NCBI RefSeq assembly: GCF_008369125.1
Contig: NZ_VOAY01000001.1
Location: 1,612,001 to 1,676,000 of the forward strand
DNA: 64,000 bases
From: Allopusillimonas sp008369125
Lineage (GTDB): Bacteria > Pseudomonadota > Gammaproteobacteria > Burkholderiales > Burkholderiaceae_B
Reading direction: 5' to 3'
Shown here piece after piece: positions 19,032 to 26,876 of this stretch (position 1 is its first letter; the number at the start of each line of letters is the position of its first letter). The notes beneath the pieces are model-generated. The model worked only from the letters and a program-made list of their open reading frames with translations. It was not told the DNA's origin and searched no databases. A program made the position numbers and the translations under genes.

Positions 19032-19149
19032 GCTTCAGCGCAAGCATTACCTCACCGACCTTGTTTTTGCCACTTAATACGGCAAGAGCAAGGTTCATAG
19101 GCTGCTGTGGGGCATTTTATTTTGCTGGCAATAAACACATACTGCCGCA

Positions 19150-19360
19150 CTGTAGCTCACTAGTGCGGCTCCCGAACACTTGCTGCGGCGCTGTGGTCGG
19201 ATAAGTTCGGCTGCAGAACGCCTGCTCTACAGCAATTTAATTGCATTAGTGCGGCTCAAGAACACCCGCTGGAGCCACTGTAGTCGCATTGGTGCGACGC
19301 CAGAACACCTGCTCTGCAGTACTGTACTCGGATTAGTGGAGCCCGAAAGCGCAGCCAACG
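19150..19360. repeat. degenerate ~43-bp tandem repeat, five units
   Basis: Units begin at about 19150, 19191, 19233, 19278 and 19322 and are 39-45 bases long. The shared pattern is CTGTAGTCG-ATTAGTGCG, then GCTCCAGAACACCTGCTC and a short tail. Units 2 and 4 are closest to each other. No open reading frame is convincing. This is the main content of the 574-base gap between the BCCT gene and the cold-shock gene. Confidence 0.65.
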
Positions 19361-19493
19361 CGTGGTGTCCAGGACTAAGCAATCGGCGAACTGGCCGGGC
19401 CTAACCTGACACGACAGGGTGCTTTAGCTGAAGACGCTATGCGTAGCGAGCCAGCAGTGGTTGGCAACACAAGCCTTACGCTTACCAAACGAA

Positions 19494-19554
19494 AACTGCC
19501 AGACCCAGCTATAGCTTACTACCGTAGTAGTCGCTGTAACCTGATCTGGCAGTT
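19494..19554 (-). promoter_or_regulatory. long-loop inverted repeat downstream of the cold-shock gene
   Basis: AACTGCCAGA (19494-19503) and TCTGGCAGTT (19545-19554) are perfect inverse copies with a 41-base loop. It could end the cold-shock transcript or belong to a small RNA. Confidence 0.35.
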
Positions 19555-19559
19555 ACCCC

Positions 19560-19590
19560 ATTTAACCGAGACGTAACCGTCAGGTTAAAT
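19560..19590 (-). terminator. possible terminator of the cold-shock gene
   Basis: ATTTAACC and GGTTAAAT form an 8-bp stem around a 15-base loop, 16 bases past the cold-shock stop codon. The A/T-rich stem base could act as a bidirectional terminator, but there is no clean T-run. Confidence 0.35.
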
Positions 19591-19605
19591 CGAAATTACG
19601 TAGGC

Positions 19606-19815
19606 TTATTGGCCTTGAACGCTCTTAGCTTGTGGGCCTTTTGGGCCCTGAGCTGTTTCGAACGAAACACGTTGGTTTTCTTCAAGCGATTTGTAACCGT
19701 CGCCGACGATATCGGTGTGGTGTACGAACAGATCCTTGCCACCACCGTCAGGAGTGATAAAACCAAAGCCTTTTTCGTTGTTGAACCATTTAACGATACC
19801 AGTTTCTGTACTCAT
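19606..19815 (-). CDS. cold-shock protein, CspA family
   Basis: A 69-residue single OB-fold domain binding single-stranded nucleic acid. RNP1 (KGFGFITP) and RNP2 (LFVHHTDI) are both intact, with GIVKWFNNEKG opening the fold. Length and sequence are standard for CspA-type RNA chaperones. It stands alone, with a long untranslated upstream region typical of cold-shock genes; bases 19816-20207 hold that leader and promoter and a short unrecognised frame on the other strand. Confidence 0.93.
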   Translation of the reverse strand: MSTETGIVKWFNNEKGFGFITPDGGGKDLFVHHTDIVGDGYKSLEENQRVSFETAQGPKGPQAKSVQGQ

Positions 19816-20207
19816 TTTCCGCGATTTCCTAAAATTGTGAGCGATATGCCCGATAAAAGTCCGTCAAGATATGCATATTAAGCAAAGCCACAATTTTGAA
19901 GCCGCTGTCCAACATACTTGCTAACTAACTTACTGTAATTCATGCAGTGGGCGAAGTCTACTATATTAATGACACATTAACCATAACGTTGTCATGAGGC
20001 CGCATAATTTTGATATTTCATACGTTACAGGCTCACATTTCGGCCTAGAGCGCCTTCAAGCTGAGAGATTCCGCACAGTGAGCAGCCGCGAGATACTGTT
20101 TCTGGCAGCCCAGTCGGCACACATTCGACGGGCCAAGAAGTGGTCGTCAGGACGATGCATCCAAAAACTTGAAGCACTTGCCCGTATCAAACGATTGGCA
20201 GGCCTGA

Positions 20208-20786
20208 TCAGTGCGCTTTCTTTTCGCGCATGGCCTTAAGGCCGTCAGCCCAGAAACGCAGTTCTTCAAGCAGCGTTACGGCAGACTTATCGATCAATTC
20301 ATTGGATTGAAACTGCCCCTCGCTGTTGATCATGCTTGCGGCCATCGGCACCATAACGCCTTCCATCATTGGCATCATCTTCAGGGTGGTGATCTGCATT
20401 TTGACGGCCTGCACTGAGCGCAACCCACCAGACACACCACCATAACTTACGAAACCACAAGGCTTGTAGTTCCACTCTCGATACACAAAATCCAGGGCAT
20501 TGACCAGCGATGGCGGCGGGCTGTAGTTATATTCGGGCGTGACGAAAATGTAGGCATCTGCGGCGGCCACACTCGCCGACCACTTCTTGGTATGTTCGTG
20601 TTTGTAGTCTTGTGCAGCCGGATGAATAGGCTCGTCGTAGATCGGCAACTTGAAATCAGCCAAATCAATCAACTCAATATCAAAATTGCCATGTTGCTTG
20701 GCAAACTCGTGAAACCATCGTGCTATTGGAAGCCCAATACGTCCGGGCCGAGTGGAGCAGATAATAACGTGTAACTTGGGTAGCAT
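20208..20786 (-). CDS. NAD(P)H-dependent flavin reductase family protein
   Basis: A 192-residue flavodoxin-fold reductase, a second member of the family seen at 2578. The FMN loop is CSTRPGRIGLPIARW near residue 9, and FVTPEYNYSPPPSLVNALDFVYREW carries the family PEYN motif (key residues PEYNYSPP). A methionine-rich stretch MMPMMEGVMVPM lies near residue 140. I use the ATG at 20786, preceded by GAGAAAG; a GTG four codons upstream lacks a ribosome site. It is a single-gene unit. Confidence 0.82.
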   Translation of the reverse strand: MLPKLHVIICSTRPGRIGLPIARWFHEFAKQHGNFDIELIDLADFKLPIYDEPIHPAAQDYKHEHTKKWSASVAAADAYIFVTPEYNYSPPPSLVNALDFVYREWNYKPCGFVSYGGVSGGLRSVQAVKMQITTLKMMPMMEGVMVPMAASMINSEGQFQSNELIDKSAVTLLEELRFWADGLKAMREKKAH

Positions 20787-21019
20787 CAGCTTTCTCACTT
20801 TGAATTATGTTGCCTGGAAAAGATCTGGAACACGTTCTTGGTTTTTGCCTTAGTAGTAGGCCGAACACGCCTGTAGCATTACCACATGCGCTCACTCAAC
20901 CATCTCAATGAATACAAGCCGGGCTTCCGAATATTTAACACGTAGCGATAGTAGGAGCGGTTGAATGCTTACAAGCGTGTTCTTGTCAGGTTAACACCAT
21001 GTTCGACTGCTCATTAACA

Positions 21020-21034
21020 GCGCGTGCAACGCGC
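21020..21034. promoter_or_regulatory. small hairpin in the narK upstream region
   Basis: GCGCGT-GCA-ACGCGC forms a perfect 6-bp stem, flanked by TTAACA and CAGTTAA that extend the symmetry with one bulge. It lies in the 422-base gap between the flavin reductase and narK. Function is unknown; no T-run. Confidence 0.3.
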
Positions 21035-21107
21035 CAGTTAAAAGGTCGTACGTAAGAACCCTAGCTTACAGAGCTGGGCCTCTCGGTTAGTGTGATTTGG
21101 GCGCCGC

Positions 21108-21121
21108 CTGATATGAATCAA
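21108..21121 (+). promoter_or_regulatory. FNR-like box upstream of narK
   Basis: CTGAT-ATGA-ATCAA differs by one base from the FNR consensus TTGAT-N4-ATCAA. A -10-like TACACT at 21145-21150 puts the likely start of transcription near 21157, so the box is centred about 42 bases upstream, the class II activator position. This predicts induction under low oxygen. Confidence 0.65.
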
Positions 21122-21208
21122 GCACCAGTTTGACAGTTCGTCATTACACTGACTACAGCATTTCGCTACCGTGTTATCAACACGCAGGCAGTTCTCTGTG
21201 GGGGCAGT

Positions 21209-22642
21209 ATGGCTCAACGACCACTGAAGGATAAGAGCATGGCACCGCGCACCGGTCGTACTCTTGAAGTCTGGACACCCGAAGACAAGGCTTTCTGGAC
21301 CAGTCAAGGTCAAGCCATTGCCAACATTAACCTGTGGCTTTCCATACCTGCACTCTTTCTTGCATTCGCCGTATGGCAAATGTGGAGCGTGGTTGCGGTA
21401 AACCTTCCAAACCTTGGGTTCAATTACACAGAAAACCAACTTTTCTGGCTGGCGGCGCTTCCGGCGTTATCAGGGGCAACGCTACGCATATTTTATTCAT
21501 TCATGGTACCCATCGTCGGTGGCCGGCGCTGGACCGCGTTAACCACCGCCAGCCTGCTACTGCCCACGATAGGTATCGGCATTGCCATACAAAACCCCCT
21601 TACACCCTATTGGGTAATGTTGATGCTGGCATTATTGTGCGGGTTTGGAGGCGGCAACTTTTCGTCTTCTATGGCCAATATCAGCTTCTTCTTTCCAAAA
21701 GAGCGCAAAGGTTCAGCACTGGGTCTAAACGCCGGCCTGGGTAACCTGGGCGTATCGTCCGTTCAGTTTCTGGCACCTTTGGTGATTACCATTGGAATGT
21801 TCGGCCCCTTGGGAGGCGACCCACAGATTGCTCAACTTTCAGGCACTACAGGTGGGCCAACCCAAGTCTGGGCGCAGAACGCTGCGTTCATCTGGGTGCC
21901 TTTTATTCTGGTCGCCGCCCTGCTGTCCTGGTTTGCCATGCATGACATCGCTGATGCTAAAGCCTCGTTCAAAGATCAGGCGGTTATCTTCAAGCGCAAA
22001 CAGAACTGGGTCATGTGTTTCCTGTATCTGGGCACCTTTGGCTCGTTCATAGGCTTTGCGGCAGGCTTCCCATTACTGATCAAATACCTGTATCCGGCTG
22101 TGCGCCCACTGCAGTATGCGTGGCTGGGCCCACTGGTTGGTGCGCTCGCCCGCCCCTTTGGCGGTTGGCTGTCCGACAAAATAGGCGGCGCAAAAGTTAC
22201 TTTTTACACGTTCATCTTTATGGTTCTTGCCGTCATTGGGGTCATGTTTTCTATACCGCATGACGGGCTTCCGGGTAGCTTTGCAGGGTTCTTGATCTCT
22301 TTTCTTGTACTGTTTTTGCTGACTGGCATTGGCAATGGCTCAACTTTTTCAATGATCCCCATTATTTTTCTCACAAAAAGCATGCGTCGCGCCAACCTAA
22401 GCGACCCTGAGTCGGTACGCAACGCTGAAATGGAAGGAACAAAAGAAGCCGCTGCAGTGTTGGGCTTCACAGGGGCGATCGGTGCCTACGGTGGTTTCTT
22501 CATACCCAAGAGTTTTGGAACATCAATTTCTGTTACGGGCACACCCCACGCTGCCTTGCTGTTCTTTATTGTGTTCTATCTGGTGGCAATCGCTACAACG
22601 TGGTGGTTTTATTCGCGCAAAAATGCCGAATACCCCTGCTAG
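21209..22642 (+). CDS. narK: nitrate/nitrite transporter, NarK family (MFS)
   Basis: A 477-residue major-facilitator protein with about 12 helices. The nitrate signature region GFGGGNFSSSMANISFFFP lies near residue 150 and a second conserved block GNGSTFSMIPIIF near 370; both are typical of NarK. It moves nitrate in or exchanges nitrate for nitrite across the inner membrane. Starts at 21209 (GGGGG upstream) or ten codons later at 21239 (GAAGGAT) are both possible. No narGHJI or nas genes are in the window. An FNR-like site lies 88 bases upstream. Confidence 0.88.
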   Translation: MAQRPLKDKSMAPRTGRTLEVWTPEDKAFWTSQGQAIANINLWLSIPALFLAFAVWQMWSVVAVNLPNLGFNYTENQLFWLAALPALSGATLRIFYSFMVPIVGGRRWTALTTASLLLPTIGIGIAIQNPLTPYWVMLMLALLCGFGGGNFSSSMANISFFFPKERKGSALGLNAGLGNLGVSSVQFLAPLVITIGMFGPLGGDPQIAQLSGTTGGPTQVWAQNAAFIWVPFILVAALLSWFAMHDIADAKASFKDQAVIFKRKQNWVMCFLYLGTFGSFIGFAAGFPLLIKYLYPAVRPLQYAWLGPLVGALARPFGGWLSDKIGGAKVTFYTFIFMVLAVIGVMFSIPHDGLPGSFAGFLISFLVLFLLTGIGNGSTFSMIPIIFLTKSMRRANLSDPESVRNAEMEGTKEAAAVLGFTGAIGAYGGFFIPKSFGTSISVTGTPHAALLFFIVFYLVAIATTWWFYSRKNAEYPC

Positions 22643-22815
22643 GCCGGCACCTGCTACGCCAGGAAAGGCCTCACATCCAGAAACGCTACTGGAAGGGTGT
22701 GCTAATAGTCGCCGCCCGACTTCGCCTCAAGCTGCGCAGTTGCTGCCATTGCTATCGTGCGCCAGTACATCAAATAGCAGCAGACGCCGCACTAAAACCC
22801 AAGCACGGCTACGCC

Positions 22816-22868
22816 GTCCGCGCTATCCTTCCCCACCCTGAACGGCGGGGCTTGCCGCGCACCGGGTC
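22816..22868. mobile_element. possible IS200/IS605-type end remnant
   Basis: The stretch around CCCCACC-CTGAAC-GGCGGGG (22831-22850) is a hairpin in a context (GCTATCCTT before, CTTGCCGCGCAC after) that I associate with ends of IS200/IS605-family elements. No TnpA or TnpB frame is adjacent. It is the only structure I see in the 522-base gap 22643-23164; a 138-codon frame across it has no plausible protein sequence. Confidence 0.3.
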
Positions 22869-23164
22869 AAGCACCCGATGCAACCTGGCGTTAACCAAGT
22901 TGGCACTTCGTCGCGCAAAGGAAGAATCCTTCTTCTGGCAACCGCGAGCCATGCCAGAAACGACGCCGGTCTCCTCTGTAAGTAGCTTGCACCGATATGC
23001 TGCCGACTTCTGTTGAACTGTCTATACTGATCAGGTACGCAGCAACTCCCAATCGGCGGTTTCGGCTACTGCGGCGGCGTCTGACCAACGGTATCACTCT
23101 GACGCTGCGATGAAATCAGAGATGGTCTGAAACTGCCCCTTGATAGTCGATTTTGGGTTGTGTC

Positions 23165-23713
23165 ATGACGCCATTCAAGCTTGAGCAACATCCGGTCGCA
23201 TATTTTGCAGACTTCGTGTTATACCCGGTGGCCCTGGTAGCCGGATCGAGCCTCCTGTGGCTAAAGGCAGACGACCCCATCTGGATGCTGCTGGGGTCTG
23301 CCATCATCGGGTTTCTGACTTGGAGCCTTGTCGAATATTTGCTGCATCGCTTCGTGTTGCATGGTGTACAGCCATTCCAGCATTGGCACGAAGAGCACCA
23401 CAGACGTCCCTTTGCCCTCATTGGCTCTTCGACTCTGGTTAGCATGGCACTATTTGTCGTGCTGGTATTTTTGCCATTATTTCTGATAACGGGGCCATGG
23501 ATTGCGTTGGCGGCCACGTTGGGAACAACCTTCGGGTACCTGCTTTATGTGTTCGTGCATCACGGCACCCATCACTGGAAAGCGCGCCCGGGGTCATGGA
23601 TGCAGGCTCGAAAGCGCGACCACGCCCGTCATCATTTGCCAGGCGCACATGGCTGGTACGGCGTCACCACCTCGTTCTGGGATCATGTATTCCGCACGGA
23701 CGACAGACGTTGA
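23165..23713 (+). CDS. fatty acid hydroxylase/sterol desaturase family membrane protein
   Basis: A 182-residue membrane-bound di-iron enzyme candidate. Four His-rich motifs are present in order: HRFVLH, HEEHH, HHGTHH and HARHHLPG, spread between membrane helices at about residues 15-35, 38-58 and 92-125. This is the metal-site pattern of the family that oxidises fatty acids, sterols or carotenoids. Start ATG at 23165; a TTG at 23153 would add four residues. The substrate is not evident and no lipid genes are adjacent. Confidence 0.75.
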   Translation: MTPFKLEQHPVAYFADFVLYPVALVAGSSLLWLKADDPIWMLLGSAIIGFLTWSLVEYLLHRFVLHGVQPFQHWHEEHHRRPFALIGSSTLVSMALFVVLVFLPLFLITGPWIALAATLGTTFGYLLYVFVHHGTHHWKARPGSWMQARKRDHARHHLPGAHGWYGVTTSFWDHVFRTDDRR

Positions 23714-23940
23714 CGCGGTTCAATGTCATATCGGGCACGACGTTTCGTGTCCGACCAACTATTAACCGCTTCCGCTAGGTACATTTCAACCCTATCGTAA
23801 TGCTGTTGGGCTGGGTTCAGGGGGGGGCATTTGCGTGCAAGGTATGCAACAACTGCGTTAAGTCGGCGGCTCTTACCCTTACCACCAAAATTGCCGGCAT
23901 ACAAAATTGCCTCGTAGTAAACACAAAATCGTTAAAACCA

Positions 23941-23967
23941 GCGCTGTTAATTAACAGCGCGGGTTTT
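23941..23967. terminator. bidirectional terminator between convergent genes
   Basis: A perfect 20-base palindrome, GCGCTGTTAATTAACAGCGC, is followed on the plus strand by GGGTTTTTAT and on the minus strand by TGGTTTTAACGATTTT. It can stop transcription from both sides: the hydroxylase gene (ends 23713) and the exported-protein cluster (ends 24055). It lies in the 341-base gap 23714-24054, which holds no other recognised feature. Confidence 0.75.
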
Positions 23968-24054
23968 TATCACCTGCTCAACGTAAGGCACGCAGGCGGC
24001 ACCTGCTCAGCCCGGTAGGTCTCTGCCTACCTGCCGTGTGCTTGTCTCACACGA

Positions 24055-25041
24055 CTATTTGCCTGCATCGACATTAACTGCAAGGAGAAGATTGGTGTCT
24101 ACACTGGCCAACGCCACAATCTGCGTAGGATCAATGCTGCTGACAGCATGCAACGGGTCAGTGACGTCGACGGTCATAACGGGGCTGTCTTCGCTATTAT
24201 CTGTAGCTGCCACAAGGGCCGGCACAGTGGTTTCAGTAACGCTCAGGCTACCAACCGGGGCCTGATCTGCAACCTCAGATTTGCCTTTTTTGGCCTTGGA
24301 CGTGGCTGGCTTACTCTCAGCATTAGCCACTGTTTTCGGAGCGGCCTCTGGTGTCTTAACACGGTTGCCATAAACATCGCGGTTCATGTCAACAAAACCC
24401 GCTACCACAATGGCCGCCACGTCAACACTGCGCACCGGTTCGGCGCGACTTGTGTCTCTACCAGCCGGAGACTCGGTGGCTTCAGGAACGCGTGGCTCTT
24501 GAACCGGCACAGTTTCTGCGCCATTACCTACGGCGGGGCTTGTGCGACCGGCAAGCAGGCTAACGTCAGGGCAGGTTCGCCCGGAAGCTTCATACGCCAA
24601 CTTATTTGCCTCTTCGCCGAAGCAGAAGAAGCGCACAACTGCCACCTCTTGATAGCCAAGCCGGTAGGCGGTAGCGGTATCTTCGCGCGCGTTACACGCC
24701 ACGCTCTCTGAGGCCATAGAACCACCTATACCAAACCCCGTCACCCCCACACTCATCGTATTACTCTTGCCGCAGTTATTTGAGCCTCCAAATACGCTGG
24801 GTGCAGTATAGATAGTGGGTGTGGTGTGTATGCGTTGGTTATCGGGCACCTGTGAATCACCGAACGTAACGTTACCCATATGCATCTGAGTTGCCTGCCC
24901 CATCTGGTTATTCATTACGCCAGATTGCGAGTTGGCATTTGCACCACTCGTTGCGTCAGCCGCAGAGTTAGATGTGGTCGTGGTTTGCCCGAGAGCCGCC
25001 GTACTGCACAAGGCCAGGGCTAAAAGTTTCAAGCGTTTCAT
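24055..25041 (-). CDS. exported four-cysteine protein with long C-terminal extension (paralogue of 25571-26143)
   Basis: A 328-residue exported protein of a family I do not recognise. A signal peptide covers about residues 1-19 (cleavage after ALGQ). Residues 40-160 match the protein at 25571-26143 at 79 of 122 positions in my hand alignment, with four shared cysteines (SNNCGKSN, ACNARED, RFFCFGE, TCPD) and the stretch YTAPS.FGGSN. The remaining 165 residues are low-complexity (Ala, Val, Thr, Glu, Ser; a KAKKGKSE patch) and absent from the paralogue. Ribosome site GAGGAGAAG precedes the ATG. It is the last gene of a leftward cluster. Confidence 0.7.
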   Translation of the reverse strand: MKRLKLLALALCSTAALGQTTTTSNSAADATSGANANSQSGVMNNQMGQATQMHMGNVTFGDSQVPDNQRIHTTPTIYTAPSVFGGSNNCGKSNTMSVGVTGFGIGGSMASESVACNAREDTATAYRLGYQEVAVVRFFCFGEEANKLAYEASGRTCPDVSLLAGRTSPAVGNGAETVPVQEPRVPEATESPAGRDTSRAEPVRSVDVAAIVVAGFVDMNRDVYGNRVKTPEAAPKTVANAESKPATSKAKKGKSEVADQAPVGSLSVTETTVPALVAATDNSEDSPVMTVDVTDPLHAVSSIDPTQIVALASVDTNLLLAVNVDAGK

Positions 25042-25105
25042 CGATCTTCTCCTCGGAGGCTTACACCTCTCGGTTCCTGCCTAAATAGAATTAATCTGCT
25101 GTTGA

Positions 25106-25501
25106 TTACCAACCGCCGAATCCACCAAAACCTATTGCTCCTGATCCCGAGCCCCCGCCATCTGAAGAATCAGCAAGGCCGTAATGCTCTCCCATTGAGC
25201 TCGCAGTCATACTGCCGGAGCCAGCTCCCGTCGTCTCCACAGAAGTATCAGAGACACTAGTTGTCCTGGAAATAGCGTATGTCTCTATACCCGTCATTGA
25301 TGCCGAGACACCCGAACTGACTGTGGTCGATGCAGAGGCTGCGGGCCCACTCGAAACCGTATTGGCACGGGCGGTTCCTCCAATGGTCGTACTCCACTGC
25401 GTACTGGTATACGAAATATTGCCGCCCGGTATGACGGTTCCCGCTGCACTGGCCGAGCCTGACAACGTCAGCGCCATTACCGCAAATAAAATCTTGTCCA
25501 T
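25106..25501 (-). CDS. small exported Ser/Thr/Gly-rich protein ending in GFGGFGGW
   Basis: A 131-residue exported protein, not recognised. Signal peptide about residues 1-19 (cleavage after ASA). The mature part is rich in Ser, Thr, Gly and Ala with alternating polar residues that suggest beta-structure, no cysteine, and ends in GAIGFGGFGGW. The same ending (GAIGFGAWGW) closes the protein at 27344-27739, with the same total length. AAGGAGG precedes the start. It lies 64 bases upstream of the long four-cysteine gene and 69 bases after the short one, so it is probably co-transcribed with both. Confidence 0.65.
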   Translation of the reverse strand: MDKILFAVMALTLSGSASAAGTVIPGGNISYTSTQWSTTIGGTARANTVSSGPAASASTTVSSGVSASMTGIETYAISRTTSVSDTSVETTGAGSGSMTASSMGEHYGLADSSDGGGSGSGAIGFGGFGGW

Positions 25502-25570
25502 GATGAATGCCTCCTTCGGCTTCCAAGCAACGAGGCTACAGTTCGTGCAGCCATCCGCAGCGCATGGTTA

Positions 25571-26143
25571 TTAAGGCGTAATGAATTCTTGCCGTGACGC
25601 TCTGATACTGCTGGGTGATTTATCATCGACGCGCTGTGCCACGGAAGCAATCGGCGGTGCTGTTGGCGGGCATTTATGGCCCATGGTCGCCCAGGCCAAG
25701 CGATTTTCATCTTCGCCAAAGCAAAAGAACCGTATAACGGCTACGTCTCCATAACCCAGTCGAAAAGCTGTCGCCGTATCTTCGCGCGCGTTACATGCAT
25801 CACTCTCGCTCGCGATTGAGCCACCAACACCCCACCCAGTCGCCCCAGCGCCCAGTGTGTTGCTCTGACCACAACTATTGGAACCGCCAAACATACTGGG
25901 CGCGGTATACACGCTAGGCGTAGTGTCTATAGTTTGAGTTTTCGGATACGTTGTGCTGCCAAAGGTAATGTTGCCCATGGTCATATCCGCCTGCTGGCCC
26001 ATTTGTGATGCCATGTTTCCAGACTGTGATGTCGCGTTAGCGGTGCTGGATACATTGGCGGCAGCATCGGCAGTGGTAGTGACTTGAGCCATAGCTACAT
26101 TACTGCCACACAAGATAAGCGATATCAATAAAAGCCGTTTCAT
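25571..26143 (-). CDS. exported four-cysteine protein (short paralogue)
   Basis: A 190-residue exported protein of an unrecognised family. Signal peptide about 1-19 (cleavage after AMAQ). A Thr/Ala/Asn/Gln-rich N-terminal part (SQSGNMASQMGQQADMTMGN) leads into PSVYTAPSMFGGSN, then four cysteines in SNSCGQSN, ACNARED, RFFCFGE and KCPP. It lacks the long tail of its paralogue at 24055. AGGAGAAG lies 7 bases before the ATG. The 306-base AT-rich gap upstream carries a CRP-type palindrome, so transcription may begin there. Confidence 0.7.
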   Translation of the reverse strand: MKRLLLISLILCGSNVAMAQVTTTADAAANVSSTANATSQSGNMASQMGQQADMTMGNITFGSTTYPKTQTIDTTPSVYTAPSMFGGSNSCGQSNTLGAGATGWGVGGSIASESDACNAREDTATAFRLGYGDVAVIRFFCFGEDENRLAWATMGHKCPPTAPPIASVAQRVDDKSPSSIRASRQEFITP

Positions 26144-26330
26144 TTGTCTTCTCCTGTGGGGAACACCCCCGGTGGCATAGCTTTATCTGCAAGTTTTGCC
26201 GTAATCTTTGTTAAGCACAATTAAAATAGATACCTAGAGACGCATGTCACACGTTTCTTTACAAAAATGTTTCTTTTATTTACCTATGGCCTTATTCTAT
26301 GTTTGTAATTCGGTGTCACTTTATACATAT

Positions 26331-26346
26331 TGTGATTTAAATCACA
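26331..26346. promoter_or_regulatory. perfect CRP/FNR-family palindrome
   Basis: TGTGATTTAAATCACA is a perfect 16-base dyad equal to the CRP consensus TGTGA-N6-TCACA; it also differs by one base per half from an FNR box. It lies 188 bases upstream of the short four-cysteine gene in the very AT-rich gap 26144-26449, and likely serves the leftward cluster. Confidence 0.6.
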
Positions 26347-26449
26347 TATATTTAAGCGAAAAATCTAATTCAATAACGATTTTCGCAAAAAAATAACTAT
26401 CCGCCAATGTAACAATTTTGAAAAAAATAAAAATCAAACTGCGTTTGAT

Positions 26450-26791
26450 TTATCGGGCTTCTTCGTCGGGTGCCGAAACTTGCTGCTTTTTTTTTCCACG
26501 CAGCTCAAGCATGGCTTCGCCATAGGCCTGCTGCAATTCTTTAATCTGACGTTCATATTGCTCCTTGACATCCAAGGGGTTAACACGCAACGCGTTTTCC
26601 AGCCCTCGCTTGCCCTCTGCTACCCAGTGTTCAATTTCTGACGCGGGCAGATCAAAAGCTTGACTGGCCTCTCTGATGGTCGTTTTTCCCTGGATTATAT
26701 CCATCACCAGCACGCTTTTACGACGCACCGTCCAACGCTTGATTTCTTCATCCAGCTTGCCGCTCATCGCCAAACCTTCTTTCCCACTCAT
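26450..26791 (-). CDS. orphan HTH protein, DUF1153/IS OrfA-like
   Basis: A 113-residue helix-turn-helix protein: EIKRWTVRRKSVLVMDIIQG, then TTIREASQAFDLPASEIEHW and a coiled region ending LELRGKKK. The RRW..RRK...V..I..G pattern is that of DUF1153 (SciP-like) and of OrfA proteins of some IS3-related elements. No OrfB integrase or inverted repeats are nearby, so it is either a stranded transposase piece or a recruited regulator. The start at 26791 is chosen for AAGGGGAGGA just upstream; a longer frame from 26893 would overlap the next gene. It sits inside the exported-protein cluster on the same strand. Confidence 0.6.
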   Translation of the reverse strand: MSGKEGLAMSGKLDEEIKRWTVRRKSVLVMDIIQGKTTIREASQAFDLPASEIEHWVAEGKRGLENALRVNPLDVKEQYERQIKELQQAYGEAMLELRGKKKQQVSAPDEEAR

Positions 26792-26876
26792 CTCGCATCC
26801 TCCCCTTAAACGCTTGCTCGTCGGCGTGGCGTCTGCGCGTGCTGGGCGTGTGTGCCATCGTGCATTGTTCTGCGTT

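Noticed and set aside
19150..19360. CRISPR array
   Set aside because: Units are contiguous and diverged with no constant repeat/variable spacer alternation, and no cas genes are present.
19994..20239. 81-codon frame on the plus strand
   Set aside because: No family features, no clear ribosome site, and it runs into the end of the flavin reductase gene on the other strand.
22600..23016. 138-codon frame after narK
   Set aside because: Overlaps the narK end, composition is Arg/Pro/Leu-rich without domain features, and it crosses the putative element end; probably non-coding.
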